From CAZQVN01 sp964596775 (lineage in GTDB: Bacteria; Eisenbacteria; RBG-16-71-46; JABDJR01; JAWXBZ01): a stretch of DNA of 64,000 nucleotides. The stretch's first letter is position 1. The number at the start of each line of letters is the position of its first letter. Shown one piece after another: positions 8,521 to 18,259 of the stretch. The translations under genes and the position numbers were made by a program. The notes beneath the pieces are model-generated. The model searched no databases, was not told the origin of the DNA, and saw only the letters and a list, made by a program, of their open reading frames with translations. The stretch lies in the NCBI GenBank assembly GCA_964596775.1, contig CAZQVN010000021.1:1-64000 (forward strand), given 5' to 3'.

Positions 8521-9170
8521 TAGGACTCCCCCGGCTTTTCGTAAGGTTCCCAGACGTACGGTCTTTCGAAGAAGCCGGGCGGGCAGGTCAGCTCCTCGAC
8601 CTTCTTGATGACCCGGGCGGGGTTTCCGGCCGCCACCATCCCCGGGGGGATGTCGGCCACGACGACAGATCCCGCCCCGATCAGGGCGCCCCGTCCGATC
8701 CGGACCCCGGGAAGCACCGTCACGTTGGCCCCGATCTTCACGAGATCCTCGATGATCGCGCCCCCCTTGCACTCCTTGTATTTCGGGCAGCCCATCGGAT
8801 GCGGATCGTCGGTGAACACCGTCTTCGGCCCGACGAACACGTGGTTGCCCAGCGTGACCATTTCCAGGAACGACAGCGAATGGATGCGGCAGCCGTTGCC
8901 GATCCGGTTGCCGAACTCGAGAACGGCGTTCGTGCCGACCGAGCAGTCGTCGCCGATGATGTTGTCCTCGCGGATGGACGCGCCGTGTCCCGTCTGGAAG
9001 CGGTCTCCGATCGTGGTCCCCGCGTAGATCGTGGAAAAGGCGCGGATCACGGCCCCGGCGCCGATCACGAGGGGGATTTCACCGGAAGCGGCGCCGCGGG
9101 GGGGCCGGCCGAGCAGGATCATGTCGTCCAGCACGGCATCGGGCCCGATCCTGACGTTCGGATGGATCAC
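8520..9170 (-). CDS. Left-handed beta-helix (hexapeptide) acyltransferase, sugar N/O-acetyltransferase type
   Basis: The product is 216 residues, mostly hexapeptide repeats (IGPDAV, IGAGAV, IGDRFQ, IGDDCS, IGNGCR, IGANVTVLPGVRIGRGALIGAG) that build a trimeric beta-helix, followed by the usual VVVADIPPGMVAAGNPARVIKK tail. The GTG start at 9170 forms a GTGA overlap with the stop of the Gfo/Idh gene. That pairing resembles wlbB/wbpD-type acetyltransferases acting after a wlbA/wbpB-type dehydrogenase in amino-sugar synthesis, so N-acetylation of a nucleotide sugar for the surface glycan is the likely role. The exact substrate cannot be read from sequence. Confidence 0.88.
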   Translation of the reverse strand: MIHPNVRIGPDAVLDDMILLGRPPRGAASGEIPLVIGAGAVIRAFSTIYAGTTIGDRFQTGHGASIREDNIIGDDCSVGTNAVLEFGNRIGNGCRIHSLSFLEMVTLGNHVFVGPKTVFTDDPHPMGCPKYKECKGGAIIEDLVKIGANVTVLPGVRIGRGALIGAGSVVVADIPPGMVAAGNPARVIKKVEELTCPPGFFERPYVWEPYEKPGES

Positions 9171-10246
9171 TCCGTGTCCTTTGCGGCCAGTCCGACGAGC
9201 TCGGAGTCCCAGTCGAGGTGCTCGAGGTGTCCGCCGTTCTTGAGCGAACGCTCGGCCGCCTCGAGGACGCGTACCACGTGCAGTCCGGATTCTCCATCCG
9301 ACTGGGGCCGGGTGCCCTGGGCCGCCGACGACAGGAAATCGTCGATCTCGGCCTGGAGGGGTTCGTAGGTGTCGATGCTCGGCGAGATGATGTCGCCGGA
9401 GCGATAGGACAGCTGGAACTCGCCGAAGGTCTGGGGATCGCGGTAGGACACCCCCTTGTCGAAGACCTTCACCTTCTCGATGTTCTCGGTGTCGTCGTAG
9501 ACCACCATGCGCCGGCTGCCGACGATCGTCGTGTTGCGCAGCTTGGACGGCGCGAGCCACGACACCTGGACATGGGCGATGGCGCCGGAACCGAAAACCA
9601 GGTCGATGAACGCCACGTCGGGAATGCCCGGCTGGACGTAGTCCCGACCGACCGCCGAAACCTGGAGCGGCGGTTCGCCGAGCCAGGCAAACAGCATCGA
9701 AAGATCGTGGGGCGCCAGGTCCCAGATGACCGAAACGTCCTTCTGGTGCAGCCCGAGGTTCACCCGCGTCGAGGAGATGTAGTAGACGGTGCCGAGTTCA
9801 CCGGCCTTGATCATGTCGCCGATGTGGCGGACGGCGGGCGCGTAGGTGAAGGTGTGACCGACCATCAACGCCAGTTTGCTGGCCGACGCGAGCTCGATGA
9901 GCCGGCGCGCCTGGGCGCTGGTGGCCGTGAACGGTTTTTCGACGAACGCGTGCTTCCCGGCCAGCAGGGCGGCCTCGGCCAGCGGGTAGTGCGTGGACAG
10001 CGGCGTGGCGATGACCACGGCATCCACGTCCGGCGAGTCGAGCATGTCCCGGTACGAGGCCGTCGTCGCGACGTGCGGGTAGCGCTGCTTCAGGTTCTGC
10101 AGGCGCTCGGCCTTGAGATCGCAGACCGTGAGCGTCCGGCATCTCCGGTTTTCCACGAGGTTGCGGACCAGGTTCGGCCCCCAGTAGCCGCATCCGACCA
10201 CGCCGACACCGAGTGCCGGACCCGGATGATTACCGTTGCTGCTCAT
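9167..10246 (-). CDS. Gfo/Idh/MocA family oxidoreductase (nucleotide-sugar dehydrogenase type)
   Basis: The product is 359 residues. An N-terminal Rossmann fold begins VGVVGCGYWGPNLVRN, and the conserved EKPFT motif, with the catalytic-region Lys of this family, lies near residue 103. The C-terminal alpha/beta domain follows (WDLAPHDLSML). NAD(P)-dependent oxidation of a UDP- or other nucleotide sugar is expected. The ATG at 10246 was chosen for its AAGGGG site. It sits between the initiating sugar transferase and the hexapeptide acyltransferase, with a GTGA overlap to the latter, supporting a joint step in making a modified amino sugar. Confidence 0.88.
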   Translation of the reverse strand: MSSNGNHPGPALGVGVVGCGYWGPNLVRNLVENRRCRTLTVCDLKAERLQNLKQRYPHVATTASYRDMLDSPDVDAVVIATPLSTHYPLAEAALLAGKHAFVEKPFTATSAQARRLIELASASKLALMVGHTFTYAPAVRHIGDMIKAGELGTVYYISSTRVNLGLHQKDVSVIWDLAPHDLSMLFAWLGEPPLQVSAVGRDYVQPGIPDVAFIDLVFGSGAIAHVQVSWLAPSKLRNTTIVGSRRMVVYDDTENIEKVKVFDKGVSYRDPQTFGEFQLSYRSGDIISPSIDTYEPLQAEIDDFLSSAAQGTRPQSDGESGLHVVRVLEAAERSLKNGGHLEHLDWDSELVGLAAKDTE

Positions 10247-10257
10247 TCCAACCCCTT

Positions 10258-11736
10258 TCAATGCCCGCCCCGACCGAAGAGCATCACAGGAATCGTCCTG
10301 ATGATCAACTCCATGTCGAGGCCGACGGACCAGTGCGCGATGTAGTAGAGGTCCAGAAGAACCATGTCCTCGAACGAAACCTGGCTGCGCCCGGTGACCT
10401 GCCAGAGTCCGGTGAGGCCGGGAGTCACGTCGAGGCGCCGCTTCTGCCAGTCCTTGTAGAGGTCCCACTCGAACGGCAGGCAGGGGCGCGGGCCGACAAG
10501 GCTCATTTCGCCCTTGAGCACGTTCCACAGCTGGGGCAGCTCGTCCAGCGACGTCCTGCGGAGAAACGACCCGACGCGAGTGATGCGCGGATCGTCGACG
10601 AGCTTGTAGATGCGGCGGCCGTGCGTGTCCACGGTGGCGGCCGAGCCGCTGCGGACCAGGTCTTCAAGGTAGGCCCGGTGACGCTTTTCGTCACCGCCCA
10701 CCACCATGCTGCGGAACTTGTAGAAGTGGAAGATCTTTCCGCCACGACCGACCCGTTCCTGGCGGTAAAGGACTGGCCCCGGCGACGAGAGCTTGACGAG
10801 CAGCGCCACCATCCCCAGAACCGGGAGCAGGACCAGACCGCCGAGCAGGGCTCCGGTGAAATCGATGGCTCGCTTGAGGTGCCGGGCCGGGGAAAAGAGG
10901 CCGCTCGGCTGGATCTCGAGGAGCGGCATGCCGTCGAGGAGAACCACCGGGGCGCGGCCGATCATCACGTTGAACGCCGGCGAGATCACCGTGACGGTGA
11001 GCCCCCAGCCGAGGCACCGCTGCACGAGCTCGACGAGCGTGTCCCGCGAGAGATCCTCGCGGGCCACCAGCACCTGGTCGATGCGCCCGTCCCGGGCGAG
11101 CGACTCGATGGCGTCCGCGACGCCGTCTCCATCCACGACCGCCTCCACCCGGGGCGGGAACAGCAGCGAATTCTGGATCCGGGCACAGCGGTCGCGGGAC
11201 GGCGCGTCGGAGCCGACCAGAACCGTGGATCCGCATGCCGCCCCCCGCAGGAACCGGACGAACAGGGAACGCCACAGCGTCCAGCGGAGGGTCAGCGTCA
11301 GGACCGTGGCCAGGAGCCAGAAGGCGGACACGCCGATCCGGCTCGGCAGCGGGAGTTCGGGACGCAGGGCGAAGAAGATGAGGATCTGCAGGACCACCGC
11401 GGCGAACGAGGCCCGAATGACCCGTGCGGTCAGGTCGGCCCGGCGACCGATCAGTTTCAGGTCGTAGGAGCCGGTGCCGGCGAGGCACGCCGCCCAGACG
11501 AGGCCGGCGGCCAGCGCCACGAGGATCGGCGGACCGCCCCAGGTTCCCGAGTGCGGCATGGCCAGGGGGATGGTCGCGAGCAACGCCCCGCCGATGGAGA
11601 TCAGGTCGCCGAGAACCATTCCCGACTTCAACGCCTGGATCCGGCGCTCATGGTTCTGCCGGGACAGTGTCTGCGGCTGCGGCTCGACGGACGGCCTGCC
11701 CGCGGATGCGGGGCCGATCTTGAGAATCTGGCTCAC
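10258..11736 (-). CDS. Polyprenyl-phosphate sugar-1-phosphate transferase (exopolysaccharide initiating transferase)
   Basis: The product is 492 residues. The N-terminal third has several membrane segments and a CoA-binding-like domain (STVLVGSDAPS); the C-terminal third is the bacterial sugar transferase domain. That domain begins KRAIDFTGALLGGLVLLPVL and contains YKFRSM, TSLDELPQLWNVLKGEMSLVGPRP and PGLTGLWQVTGRS. It moves a sugar-1-phosphate onto undecaprenyl phosphate to start glycan repeat-unit assembly at the inner membrane. It starts with GTG at 11736 behind GAGGA. It lies first in the run of sugar-modification genes 10246-8520, after an 87-base gap from the radical SAM gene. Confidence 0.93.
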   Translation of the reverse strand: MSQILKIGPASAGRPSVEPQPQTLSRQNHERRIQALKSGMVLGDLISIGGALLATIPLAMPHSGTWGGPPILVALAAGLVWAACLAGTGSYDLKLIGRRADLTARVIRASFAAVVLQILIFFALRPELPLPSRIGVSAFWLLATVLTLTLRWTLWRSLFVRFLRGAACGSTVLVGSDAPSRDRCARIQNSLLFPPRVEAVVDGDGVADAIESLARDGRIDQVLVAREDLSRDTLVELVQRCLGWGLTVTVISPAFNVMIGRAPVVLLDGMPLLEIQPSGLFSPARHLKRAIDFTGALLGGLVLLPVLGMVALLVKLSSPGPVLYRQERVGRGGKIFHFYKFRSMVVGGDEKRHRAYLEDLVRSGSAATVDTHGRRIYKLVDDPRITRVGSFLRRTSLDELPQLWNVLKGEMSLVGPRPCLPFEWDLYKDWQKRRLDVTPGLTGLWQVTGRSQVSFEDMVLLDLYYIAHWSVGLDMELIIRTIPVMLFGRGGH

Positions 11737-11823
11737 TGTATCCTCGTGGCCGGAAAAACCGGTTGCGGCCGCCCGAACCGGATCTTCCTCCTGGCGTGTG
11801 GAATCCTCATGCGCGCCTTGCGA

Positions 11824-12906
11824 TCAACCGGCCGACGACACACTCGGGGCCGCGCTCGGCTTCCCGCCTGAATCGGCTCCCGGAATGACGTTCATGCCGA
11901 AATGAGCTTTCAACTTGTGCACCACGACCCAGGTGCCGACCTTCGGAAGGTGGCGCTTGATGGCGCTGCGGGCCGTGCACACCATCCAGCAGGGTTCCTC
12001 GCAGTTCCGGACGACGTGCCGGATCCGATCCATCTCGGCGGATGTCCAGATCTCCTCGAACGACTGTTCCCGCACGTTTCCGACCGGCATGTTCAGGATG
12101 TTGCAGGGAAAGACGCGTCCGTAGGGGTCCAGCATGTACGAGTCGTGCGCCGCCTCGCAGCGGACCGGACGCTCGCCGGTAGCGGCAAACTCCCCGAGAC
12201 CCTTCTGAAAGTAGGCGCGGAACCAGGACTTGACGTCCGTCGACCTGAGTTCCTCGCGGGCCACGTAATCGAGTTCGCGGGTCAGGACGTCGACCTGGAC
12301 TCCGTGGTTGACGCTCGTCTGGAAGTAGTGCTCGGAGTTGTGCGCCACGGCACAGGTGAACTGAACTCCCAGCGATTTGGCCAGCCGGTATATTTTCGAG
12401 AGATGGGCGTCGTTCTGCCCCATCGCGGTGAATCCGATGCGCACGTTCGAGGATCCCGCCTCCTGGATCGCCCGGACGGTTTCTATGCACTTGCGGTAGT
12501 TGCCCGGCACGCCGCGCACCTTGTCGTGCATCTCCTCATCCCCGTCGATGGAAACGGCGAAGCCGATATCCGGCTTTTCCTTGAGCAACAGGGGAAGCAT
12601 GCGGCGGGTCAGCGAGGGCTGAAGGCCGTTCGTGGAAATCGTGAGCGCGGCCTTCGGCGCCGCTTCATGGGCGGCCGCGACGATTTCGGGAAGATCCTTG
12701 CGCAGGAAGGTTTCGCCGCCGGTGATGTTGATGTGGGACAGGGTGTCCGGAATGGCTTTCCGGTACTCGTCGGGGGTCATCTCCCCCTTGCCGGATTGAT
12801 CGCCTTCCCATATTCCGCACATGACGCAACGGGAGTTGCACCGGTAGCTGACAACAAGGAGCAGATCGTCGGGTCTGTGCTTCACTTTTGCGGGATCAAG
12901 GTGCAT
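11824..12906 (-). CDS. Radical SAM/SPASM domain protein
   Basis: The product is 360 residues. The N-terminal radical SAM motif CNSRCVMC (CxxxCxxC) binds the 4Fe-4S cluster and AdoMet; NITGGETFLRKDL follows it, and SIDGDEEMHD continues the TIM barrel. The C-terminal part has a SPASM-like set of cysteines (VRCEAAHDS, VFPCNI, NCEEPCWMVC), implying extra Fe-S clusters. The start at 12906 has GGAG upstream. Members modify peptides, sugars or lipids; its place in the glycan locus suggests a glycan- or lipid-related role, but that is inference. The upstream 207-base gap contains no clear promoter. Confidence 0.88.
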   Translation of the reverse strand: MHLDPAKVKHRPDDLLLVVSYRCNSRCVMCGIWEGDQSGKGEMTPDEYRKAIPDTLSHINITGGETFLRKDLPEIVAAAHEAAPKAALTISTNGLQPSLTRRMLPLLLKEKPDIGFAVSIDGDEEMHDKVRGVPGNYRKCIETVRAIQEAGSSNVRIGFTAMGQNDAHLSKIYRLAKSLGVQFTCAVAHNSEHYFQTSVNHGVQVDVLTRELDYVAREELRSTDVKSWFRAYFQKGLGEFAATGERPVRCEAAHDSYMLDPYGRVFPCNILNMPVGNVREQSFEEIWTSAEMDRIRHVVRNCEEPCWMVCTARSAIKRHLPKVGTWVVVHKLKAHFGMNVIPGADSGGKPSAAPSVSSAG

Positions 12907-13113
12907 TTCAAAGCTCCAACCCTTTAACTCTCAACCAGAGGACAACTTGCGATGGCTTCCAACGGGAAACGACCGGAAGGCGGCGAGACTTTCCCTTCTT
13001 CGGAACGCTACGATCATACCAGAGATGAGAGGCTTCCGTTTGTTTCCGGGGGACTTCGGTCTGCAAGTCACCCCATATATTGTTGTCGGCGGCCACGCGG
13101 GATCCCTGCATGG

Positions 13114-14166
13114 TCAATTTCCCCGGGTCCCCTCCGCGGCGGAGGGATCGCCCCGGACGGCGCTGAGCAGGAGTTCCGAGCGCTCCAGGCGGTCTCCGGC
13201 CGGATCCCCGAGCACGGCACGCCGGGCACAATAGGCCGCGTAACCGGCAATATGGAGTGCCTCACGAGCCCACACGGACGCCGAGCGCCCCGAGGGCCCC
13301 TCGCCTTGCGTCCGATTCGTCCCGGCGAGGCGGCCCAACCCGCGGCCGACCCGGACACAAAGTCCATAAAACCTTGTGGCAAAAAAGGTTTGCTGATCCC
13401 AGGTGTCGCGGGTCGTGCAGTGAACCCGTGAAAACCCGGGCGGGAGGGTGCGGACGAGAGCCTCGGGCGACCAGTGCCAGAGATGGACAAAGGGCTCCTG
13501 GAACCAGCCCCACCCCCGTCCGGCCATGGCCAGGCCCCGGGCGTTCCGATTCGGGACCGCCACGATCAGGACTCCGCCCGGAACCAGGCGCTCGTGAACC
13601 CGGCCGAGAACCGCCGCGGGGTCGCGCATGTGCTCCAGCGCGTGCCAGAGGGTGATGGCTTCGTAGGGTCCCCCGGGAAGCGGTCCACCGCTCTCCAGTT
13701 CATCACGAAAGCCGGGAACGGACTCCGGCAGTGCCGGATCGAGTCCCAGCGCGTTCCAGCCGGCCCGGCGCGCCTCCTCGACGAAATGTCCCTGCCCGGC
13801 GCCGATATCGAGCAGGGCCGGAGCGCGACCGCCGGGGGAACCGAGCAGCGCGCGCACGCGCCGAAAGCGGTGCCGCGCCTGGATCCGCTTCAGTGCCCGC
13901 CGGGCCTGAAACCACGCGTAGTCGTACCGGCTTTCGTAGACGGCACGCAGTTCATCGTCCGTGGGCGTCGGGGTCGTGAAGATCAGTGCACAGTCCCCGC
14001 ACTCCACATGAACGAAGCGGCGACCGCCAGGAGCGACCCGGTGCCAGGAGTCCGCGGCATCCTCCGCGTTTCCGCGGGCGAACGGACCGGCCGGCCGCCG
14101 GCAGAGGGGGCACACGGGCGTCGCGGCTCCCGACCCCGCTGCGCTCGCGGAGGGTCCGCCGTTCAT
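13114..14166 (-). CDS. Class I SAM-dependent methyltransferase with N-terminal zinc-ribbon
   Basis: The product is 350 residues. An N-terminal CPLC...CGDC motif (about residues 17-65) resembles the small zinc ribbon found before many glycan or glycolipid methyltransferases. The AdoMet fold follows with motif I LLDIGAGQGHFVEEA and the later HALEHMRDP and LVPGGVLIVAVPN. The start at 14166 overlaps the stop of the MurJ-like gene as ATGA, so it belongs to the glycan transcription unit. It likely methylates a sugar or lipid-linked intermediate in the cytoplasm. Confidence 0.88.
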   Translation of the reverse strand: MNGGPSASAAGSGAATPVCPLCRRPAGPFARGNAEDAADSWHRVAPGGRRFVHVECGDCALIFTTPTPTDDELRAVYESRYDYAWFQARRALKRIQARHRFRRVRALLGSPGGRAPALLDIGAGQGHFVEEARRAGWNALGLDPALPESVPGFRDELESGGPLPGGPYEAITLWHALEHMRDPAAVLGRVHERLVPGGVLIVAVPNRNARGLAMAGRGWGWFQEPFVHLWHWSPEALVRTLPPGFSRVHCTTRDTWDQQTFFATRFYGLCVRVGRGLGRLAGTNRTQGEGPSGRSASVWAREALHIAGYAAYCARRAVLGDPAGDRLERSELLLSAVRGDPSAAEGTRGN

Positions 14167-15845
14167 TTCCGCCCGTGCCGGAGGAGTCCCTGGATCCGAT
14201 CGGTGAGCATCCGGAGTTCGGGCGGCTTGAGCGACATCGACCCGATCACGAGGACCCCACCCCCGGCCGCCGCCCCGCCGATGAGCCGGACAAGCGGCGG
14301 CGCGGCCCACGAGAGCAGCGCTTCCGAAACGACGACGGCGGCGCCGGCCGCCAGCAGAGAGAGAGCCGTGACCGCCAGCGTGAACCGTGCGGGACCGGCC
14401 GCGCCGAGCCCGGCCCAGCGGAAGACGCCGAACGCCATGATCGCGGTCGTGGGGACGGCGACCGCGAGGGTGGCCAGGGCCAGGCCCGCCACGCCGAAAC
14501 GGCGGTAGAGCAGCGCGTCGAAGAGCAGATTGAGCACCGTGGAGACGACGCCGATCAGCAGGGTGAGACGGGGCTTCTGCATCGCGTTCAGCGCCTGGAT
14601 GAGCATCGAGGCGATCGACCAGCAGGCGAACGCCGGAGCGAGTATCGACAGGACGACCGCCACCTCCCGGGAACTGGCCGCCGTGAACGCGCCGCGCTGG
14701 AAGAGGACGACAATCAGCGGATGCGCCAGGGCCGACAGCAGACCCGCGGCGGGAAACGCCAGCAGAACGATGAGCTTGTACCCGCGGGACAGGCCGGACT
14801 TCAGCCGGTTCAGGTCCCCGCGCGCCGCGGCCTCGGACAGTTCGGTGTACACCGGCGCGGCGGCCGCGCCGGCCAGCACGGCGAGGAAGATCGGCTCGAA
14901 GCGCCAGGCGTACCCGAGAACGGCAATGCTGCCCGGTGCGAGCAGCGACGCGAAGTACCGGTCGGTGGCGAAGCTGAAGATCGAGACGAGGAGGAACGCA
15001 CCCATGACCCAGGCGAGGCCGAGCAGCTTCCTCATCTCCATGGTCATGACCGGCCAGCGCGGACGCAGCGTGATGCCGGCCCTCACGCACCCGATGGTCA
15101 TGATCACCGCGGTGGTGAGATTCAGCAGGATCGTGGCCCAGGCCAGGCCCAGCGCCTTGAACTTCGGCGCCAGGAAGACGACGGCCAGGGCCTGGGCAAG
15201 GCTGGCGGCCACCGCGGAGAATCCCGCGAGGATGAAGTGCCGCTTCCAGTGCAACCCGGCCCGTCCATAGTAGATGTAGGCGCCGAGGGCCACGTTGACG
15301 AGCATGAGCAGAAACAGGTTGCGCGCGGCCTCATGACGCGCGGCGTCGAACCCCGGAGCCACGAGACGGATCAGCGGACCGCTCAGGAGTCCGGCCACCA
15401 GCGAAACCGCGAGAACGACGATCCCGATGAGCCCGAGAATGCGTCCGGACAGTTCCCGGGCCGACTCCGCGCCGCGCGTGTGCTCGTGTTCGGCGAGGAC
15501 GGGAATCATCACCTGGCAGAGCGCGCCGATCATCACGACCTGGACCAGCATTTCGGGCAGCGACAGCGCAACGAGGAAGGCGTCGAGAGAGGGATCGACC
15601 CCGAGGTAGCGGGCGGTGAGAACCTGTACGAGAAGGCCGAGGACCTTTCCGGCGAGCCCGAGAAGAATGAGCGCGCCGGTGGACTTGAGCAGTCCCGCCA
15701 GTTCCGGCCCGGGCGAGCGGGCGCGACCCGTGTCGGGGCCGCCGGAGCGATCGCCGGTCGCGGACGACCCGCCGGACTCCGGCCCGGACGCGGGTGCGGG
15801 TGCGGGCGGTTGCGGTGGTTGCGGCGGAAACGGCGGCTCAGACAT
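14163..15845 (-). CDS. MurJ/MviN-like polysaccharide flippase
   Basis: The product is 560 residues with about 14 hydrophobic segments. The motifs LTARYLGVDPSLDAFLVALS and IGALCQVMIPVLAEH near the N-terminus match the MOP-superfamily MurJ branch. The N-terminal tail of about 45 residues is unusually Pro/Gly-rich (PPQPPQPPAPAPAS). In this glycan locus with no other Wzx gene it probably flips the lipid-linked repeat unit rather than lipid II, although a peptidoglycan role cannot be excluded. The ATG at 15845 overlaps the upstream glycosyltransferase by 8 bases. Confidence 0.87.
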   Translation of the reverse strand: MSEPPFPPQPPQPPAPAPASGPESGGSSATGDRSGGPDTGRARSPGPELAGLLKSTGALILLGLAGKVLGLLVQVLTARYLGVDPSLDAFLVALSLPEMLVQVVMIGALCQVMIPVLAEHEHTRGAESARELSGRILGLIGIVVLAVSLVAGLLSGPLIRLVAPGFDAARHEAARNLFLLMLVNVALGAYIYYGRAGLHWKRHFILAGFSAVAASLAQALAVVFLAPKFKALGLAWATILLNLTTAVIMTIGCVRAGITLRPRWPVMTMEMRKLLGLAWVMGAFLLVSIFSFATDRYFASLLAPGSIAVLGYAWRFEPIFLAVLAGAAAAPVYTELSEAAARGDLNRLKSGLSRGYKLIVLLAFPAAGLLSALAHPLIVVLFQRGAFTAASSREVAVVLSILAPAFACWSIASMLIQALNAMQKPRLTLLIGVVSTVLNLLFDALLYRRFGVAGLALATLAVAVPTTAIMAFGVFRWAGLGAAGPARFTLAVTALSLLAAGAAVVVSEALLSWAAPPLVRLIGGAAAGGGVLVIGSMSLKPPELRMLTDRIQGLLRHGRK

Positions 15846-17025
15846 GCGACCGCGGACCGAGGACACCGTCGTAGAGCGCGAACAGCGATTCCCGGACACG
15901 GGACGGGGCATGAAGCCCGCCGATCCCCTCGAAACCGGCAAGACTGCACGTTTCCCAGTGACCCGCGTCGTTGAGCAGGCGGATCGTCAGCGCGGCCAGG
16001 TCCTCCGGGGATTCCGCGGCCTGAAAGCCGCGGGCCATGTCCAGCCCTTCCGCCCCCGCCGGCACGGTGACGACCGGCAGGCCGCGGGCGAGGCTTTCCA
16101 GATGCCGCGTGATGACACCTCCGCCGCAGCGCAGCGGATTCACGAACACCATCGACTCATTGTAGACCTCCCCCAGCTCCGGAAGGACACCCTGGACCAG
16201 GATCCGGCGGTCGCGGGCGAGTTCGGCCAGCGTCCTGTCGGCACCCGCGCCGGCGATCATCAACGTGGCGTCCGGACACGCGGCGACGATCAGGGGAAGT
16301 ATAGACCCGGCCAGTTCCCGGGCCGCGACCTGATTGGCCGGACGGTAAAACGAGCCGGTGAGGAGGACGCGGCCGGGAATGCGGCCGGCCCGCGGCACGC
16401 GGCCGGCGGGAGGGTTCACCGGGTGGCGGACGATCGCGATCCGGCCGCCGTCCCCGCGCACGGCAAGGCGGTCGCGCTCGGCGGCGGAGCGCACGGTCAC
16501 GCGATGATAGCGGCGGAGCAGGTCGGCCTCGTGATCCCGCGCCGCGGCGAGATCGGGAAGGCTGTCCGGACAGGGGTTCGCCGAGGCCCCCTTCTCGAGG
16601 AGTCCGGAGACGACATCATGGAGATCGATGAAGCGGACCGGCACGTGCGTCTCGTCGAACCAGAAGTCCGTTTCCTGGTGCTCCACGTGAAGAACGTCGT
16701 ACCGGGTGCCGGCGGTCCTGATCCGGACGGCCTCGCGGAACCGGAACCGCGCTCCGCGCCCCCAGTGCCCGGGCCGGAGCAGGTCCTCGGCGACCCCTTC
16801 GAGTTTCTCCATCACCCCCTGGCGGTAGGGGATGCACTCCAGGTGTCCGACCGCGGGCCAGACGGCGCGCGCCTCGCGCCGATCGCGGACCGTTCCCAGG
16901 CAGATCAGGTCGACGTCGCAGCGCTCGAGAAGGGTACTCAGATAGAACGCGGAATCGGTCCCGCCGGCATGAAGCGCATTCGGGCGGGGCAGGTACGGCG
17001 CCAGGAACAGGACGCGGGTCTTCAA
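15838..17025 (-). CDS. Glycosyltransferase, GT4-like (GT-B fold)
   Basis: The product is 395 residues. The N-terminus VLFLAPYLPRPNALHAGGTD and the C-terminal donor-binding half (VLLTGSFYRP...NQVAAREL, VFVNPLRCGGGVITRHLESLARGLPVV, GAEGL) are typical of GT4 transferases, closest in feel to the family seen near exosortase/EPS loci. It would transfer a sugar from a nucleotide donor to the growing lipid-linked glycan at the cytoplasmic membrane face. The assigned start is a TTG at 17025 with only a weak ribosome binding site, so the start is uncertain. It is followed by the MurJ-like gene (8-base overlap). Confidence 0.85.
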   Translation of the reverse strand: MKTRVLFLAPYLPRPNALHAGGTDSAFYLSTLLERCDVDLICLGTVRDRREARAVWPAVGHLECIPYRQGVMEKLEGVAEDLLRPGHWGRGARFRFREAVRIRTAGTRYDVLHVEHQETDFWFDETHVPVRFIDLHDVVSGLLEKGASANPCPDSLPDLAAARDHEADLLRRYHRVTVRSAAERDRLAVRGDGGRIAIVRHPVNPPAGRVPRAGRIPGRVLLTGSFYRPANQVAARELAGSILPLIVAACPDATLMIAGAGADRTLAELARDRRILVQGVLPELGEVYNESMVFVNPLRCGGGVITRHLESLARGLPVVTVPAGAEGLDMARGFQAAESPEDLAALTIRLLNDAGHWETCSLAGFEGIGGLHAPSRVRESLFALYDGVLGPRSHV

Positions 17026-17074
17026 TGCCGAAAGCCCCGCGGCGGGTGCGCCGTCGTGATCCGGACAGGTGCGT

Positions 17075-18259
17075 TCATGCGCGGGACAGCTCGCGGTAGA
17101 CGGCCTCGAACCGATCGGTGACCGGCCCCCAGGAGTAGTGATCCCGGACGCGTTCGCGCGCGGGGCCCCTCACCGCCTCGATCCGGTCGGGGCCGGCGAG
17201 GAGGGCGCCGAGAACCTCGGCGAGATGGGCGGCGTCCCGCTGCCGGAAGTGGTACCCGGCTCCGTCGACCCCCTCCAGCATCTCCGGGATGTCCGAGGTC
17301 AGCACGCAGGCTCCCTGGGCCATCGCCTCGAGGAGAACGAGGGACACGGCGTCCCGCTCGGTGGGGTTCACGAGGATCAGCGACCGGGCGTACAGCTCGG
17401 TGAGCGCATCCCCGAACACGGATCCGGCGAAGAGGAAGCGGGATCCCGCCCGGGCCCGCAGTTCTCGCTCGTACTCCCCGGAATGCGCGGGTTCCCCGAC
17501 CACCACGACCGGAATGTCGAGGCCGAGCCGCCGGTGCGCCTCGACGAGGTAGTGGCATCCCTTTTCCGGAACGAGCCGTCCGACGAACAGGAGATAGCCC
17601 CGCGGCGTCACGCCGAGCCGTTCCAGGATGCCGGTCGGAGCGCTCACCTCCGGGATGGACACGGCATTCGGGATGTAGATGGTTTCCTTCCCGTAAGCCT
17701 CCCGGTAGTAGTCCGCCGAGGCCCGGGTGTTGACGACGACCCGGTGGGCGAAATCGAGCGCCACCGGCTCGCAGGCCTTGAAGTAGGCGCGGGCTTTCCG
17801 GCCCCACTTGCCCCCCTTCCACTCCTGGCCGTGCACGTGAAAGAGAATGCGGCGACCGGCCAGCCACGCCAGCGGAACGATCGGAGCCGTTCCGAGCGAA
17901 TGGATGTGCAGGATGTCGTAATTCCGGAGCAGCGCGTGACCGAGCGACGTGAACGCGTGGGACAGCGTGTCCGTATACTTGCCGGGCCAGGCCGGCGTCC
18001 ACGCGAGCGACATCCCCCGGTACCGCGGCGGGATCGCGCCGGTGTAGGCGCGGCGGCAGTAGACGGTGACGGAGTGGCCGCGCTCCGCGAGGCGGGCGCC
18101 CAGTTCATCGACGATCTTTTCGACGCCGCCGATCGCGGCGGGAACCCCCTTCGCGCCGATCATGGCCACCCGGAGGGGTGCCGGCCGGCTCGAAGCGGCC
18201 GCGCGTTCCTCCGGGGATCGCGATTCCGCCGTCACAGTCCGTGGACTTTTTTCATCCAT
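17075..18259 (-). CDS. Glycosyltransferase family 4 (DUF1972-type N-terminus)
   Basis: The product is 394 residues. After a low-complexity N-terminal tail of about 30 residues, RVAMIGAKGVPAAIGGVEKI matches the DUF1972-type start of many capsule and O-antigen GT4 enzymes. The donor domain shows LLFVGRLVPEKGCHYLVEAH and the E-x7-E region NPTERDAVSLVLLEAMAQG. The ATG at 18259 gives a 28-base overlap with the upstream epimerase gene. An internal ATG at MIGAKG is an alternative start. It is a cytoplasmic retaining transferase; sugar specificity is not deducible. Confidence 0.88.
   Translation of the reverse strand: MDEKSPRTVTAESRSPEERAAASSRPAPLRVAMIGAKGVPAAIGGVEKIVDELGARLAERGHSVTVYCRRAYTGAIPPRYRGMSLAWTPAWPGKYTDTLSHAFTSLGHALLRNYDILHIHSLGTAPIVPLAWLAGRRILFHVHGQEWKGGKWGRKARAYFKACEPVALDFAHRVVVNTRASADYYREAYGKETIYIPNAVSIPEVSAPTGILERLGVTPRGYLLFVGRLVPEKGCHYLVEAHRRLGLDIPVVVVGEPAHSGEYERELRARAGSRFLFAGSVFGDALTELYARSLILVNPTERDAVSLVLLEAMAQGACVLTSDIPEMLEGVDGAGYHFRQRDAAHLAEVLGALLAGPDRIEAVRGPARERVRDHYSWGPVTDRFEAVYRELSRA

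Noticed and set aside
12907..13113. Promoter for the radical SAM gene
   Set aside because: An AT-rich TATAT near 13075 and TTGACC near 13110 on minus are about 32 bases apart, too far for one promoter.
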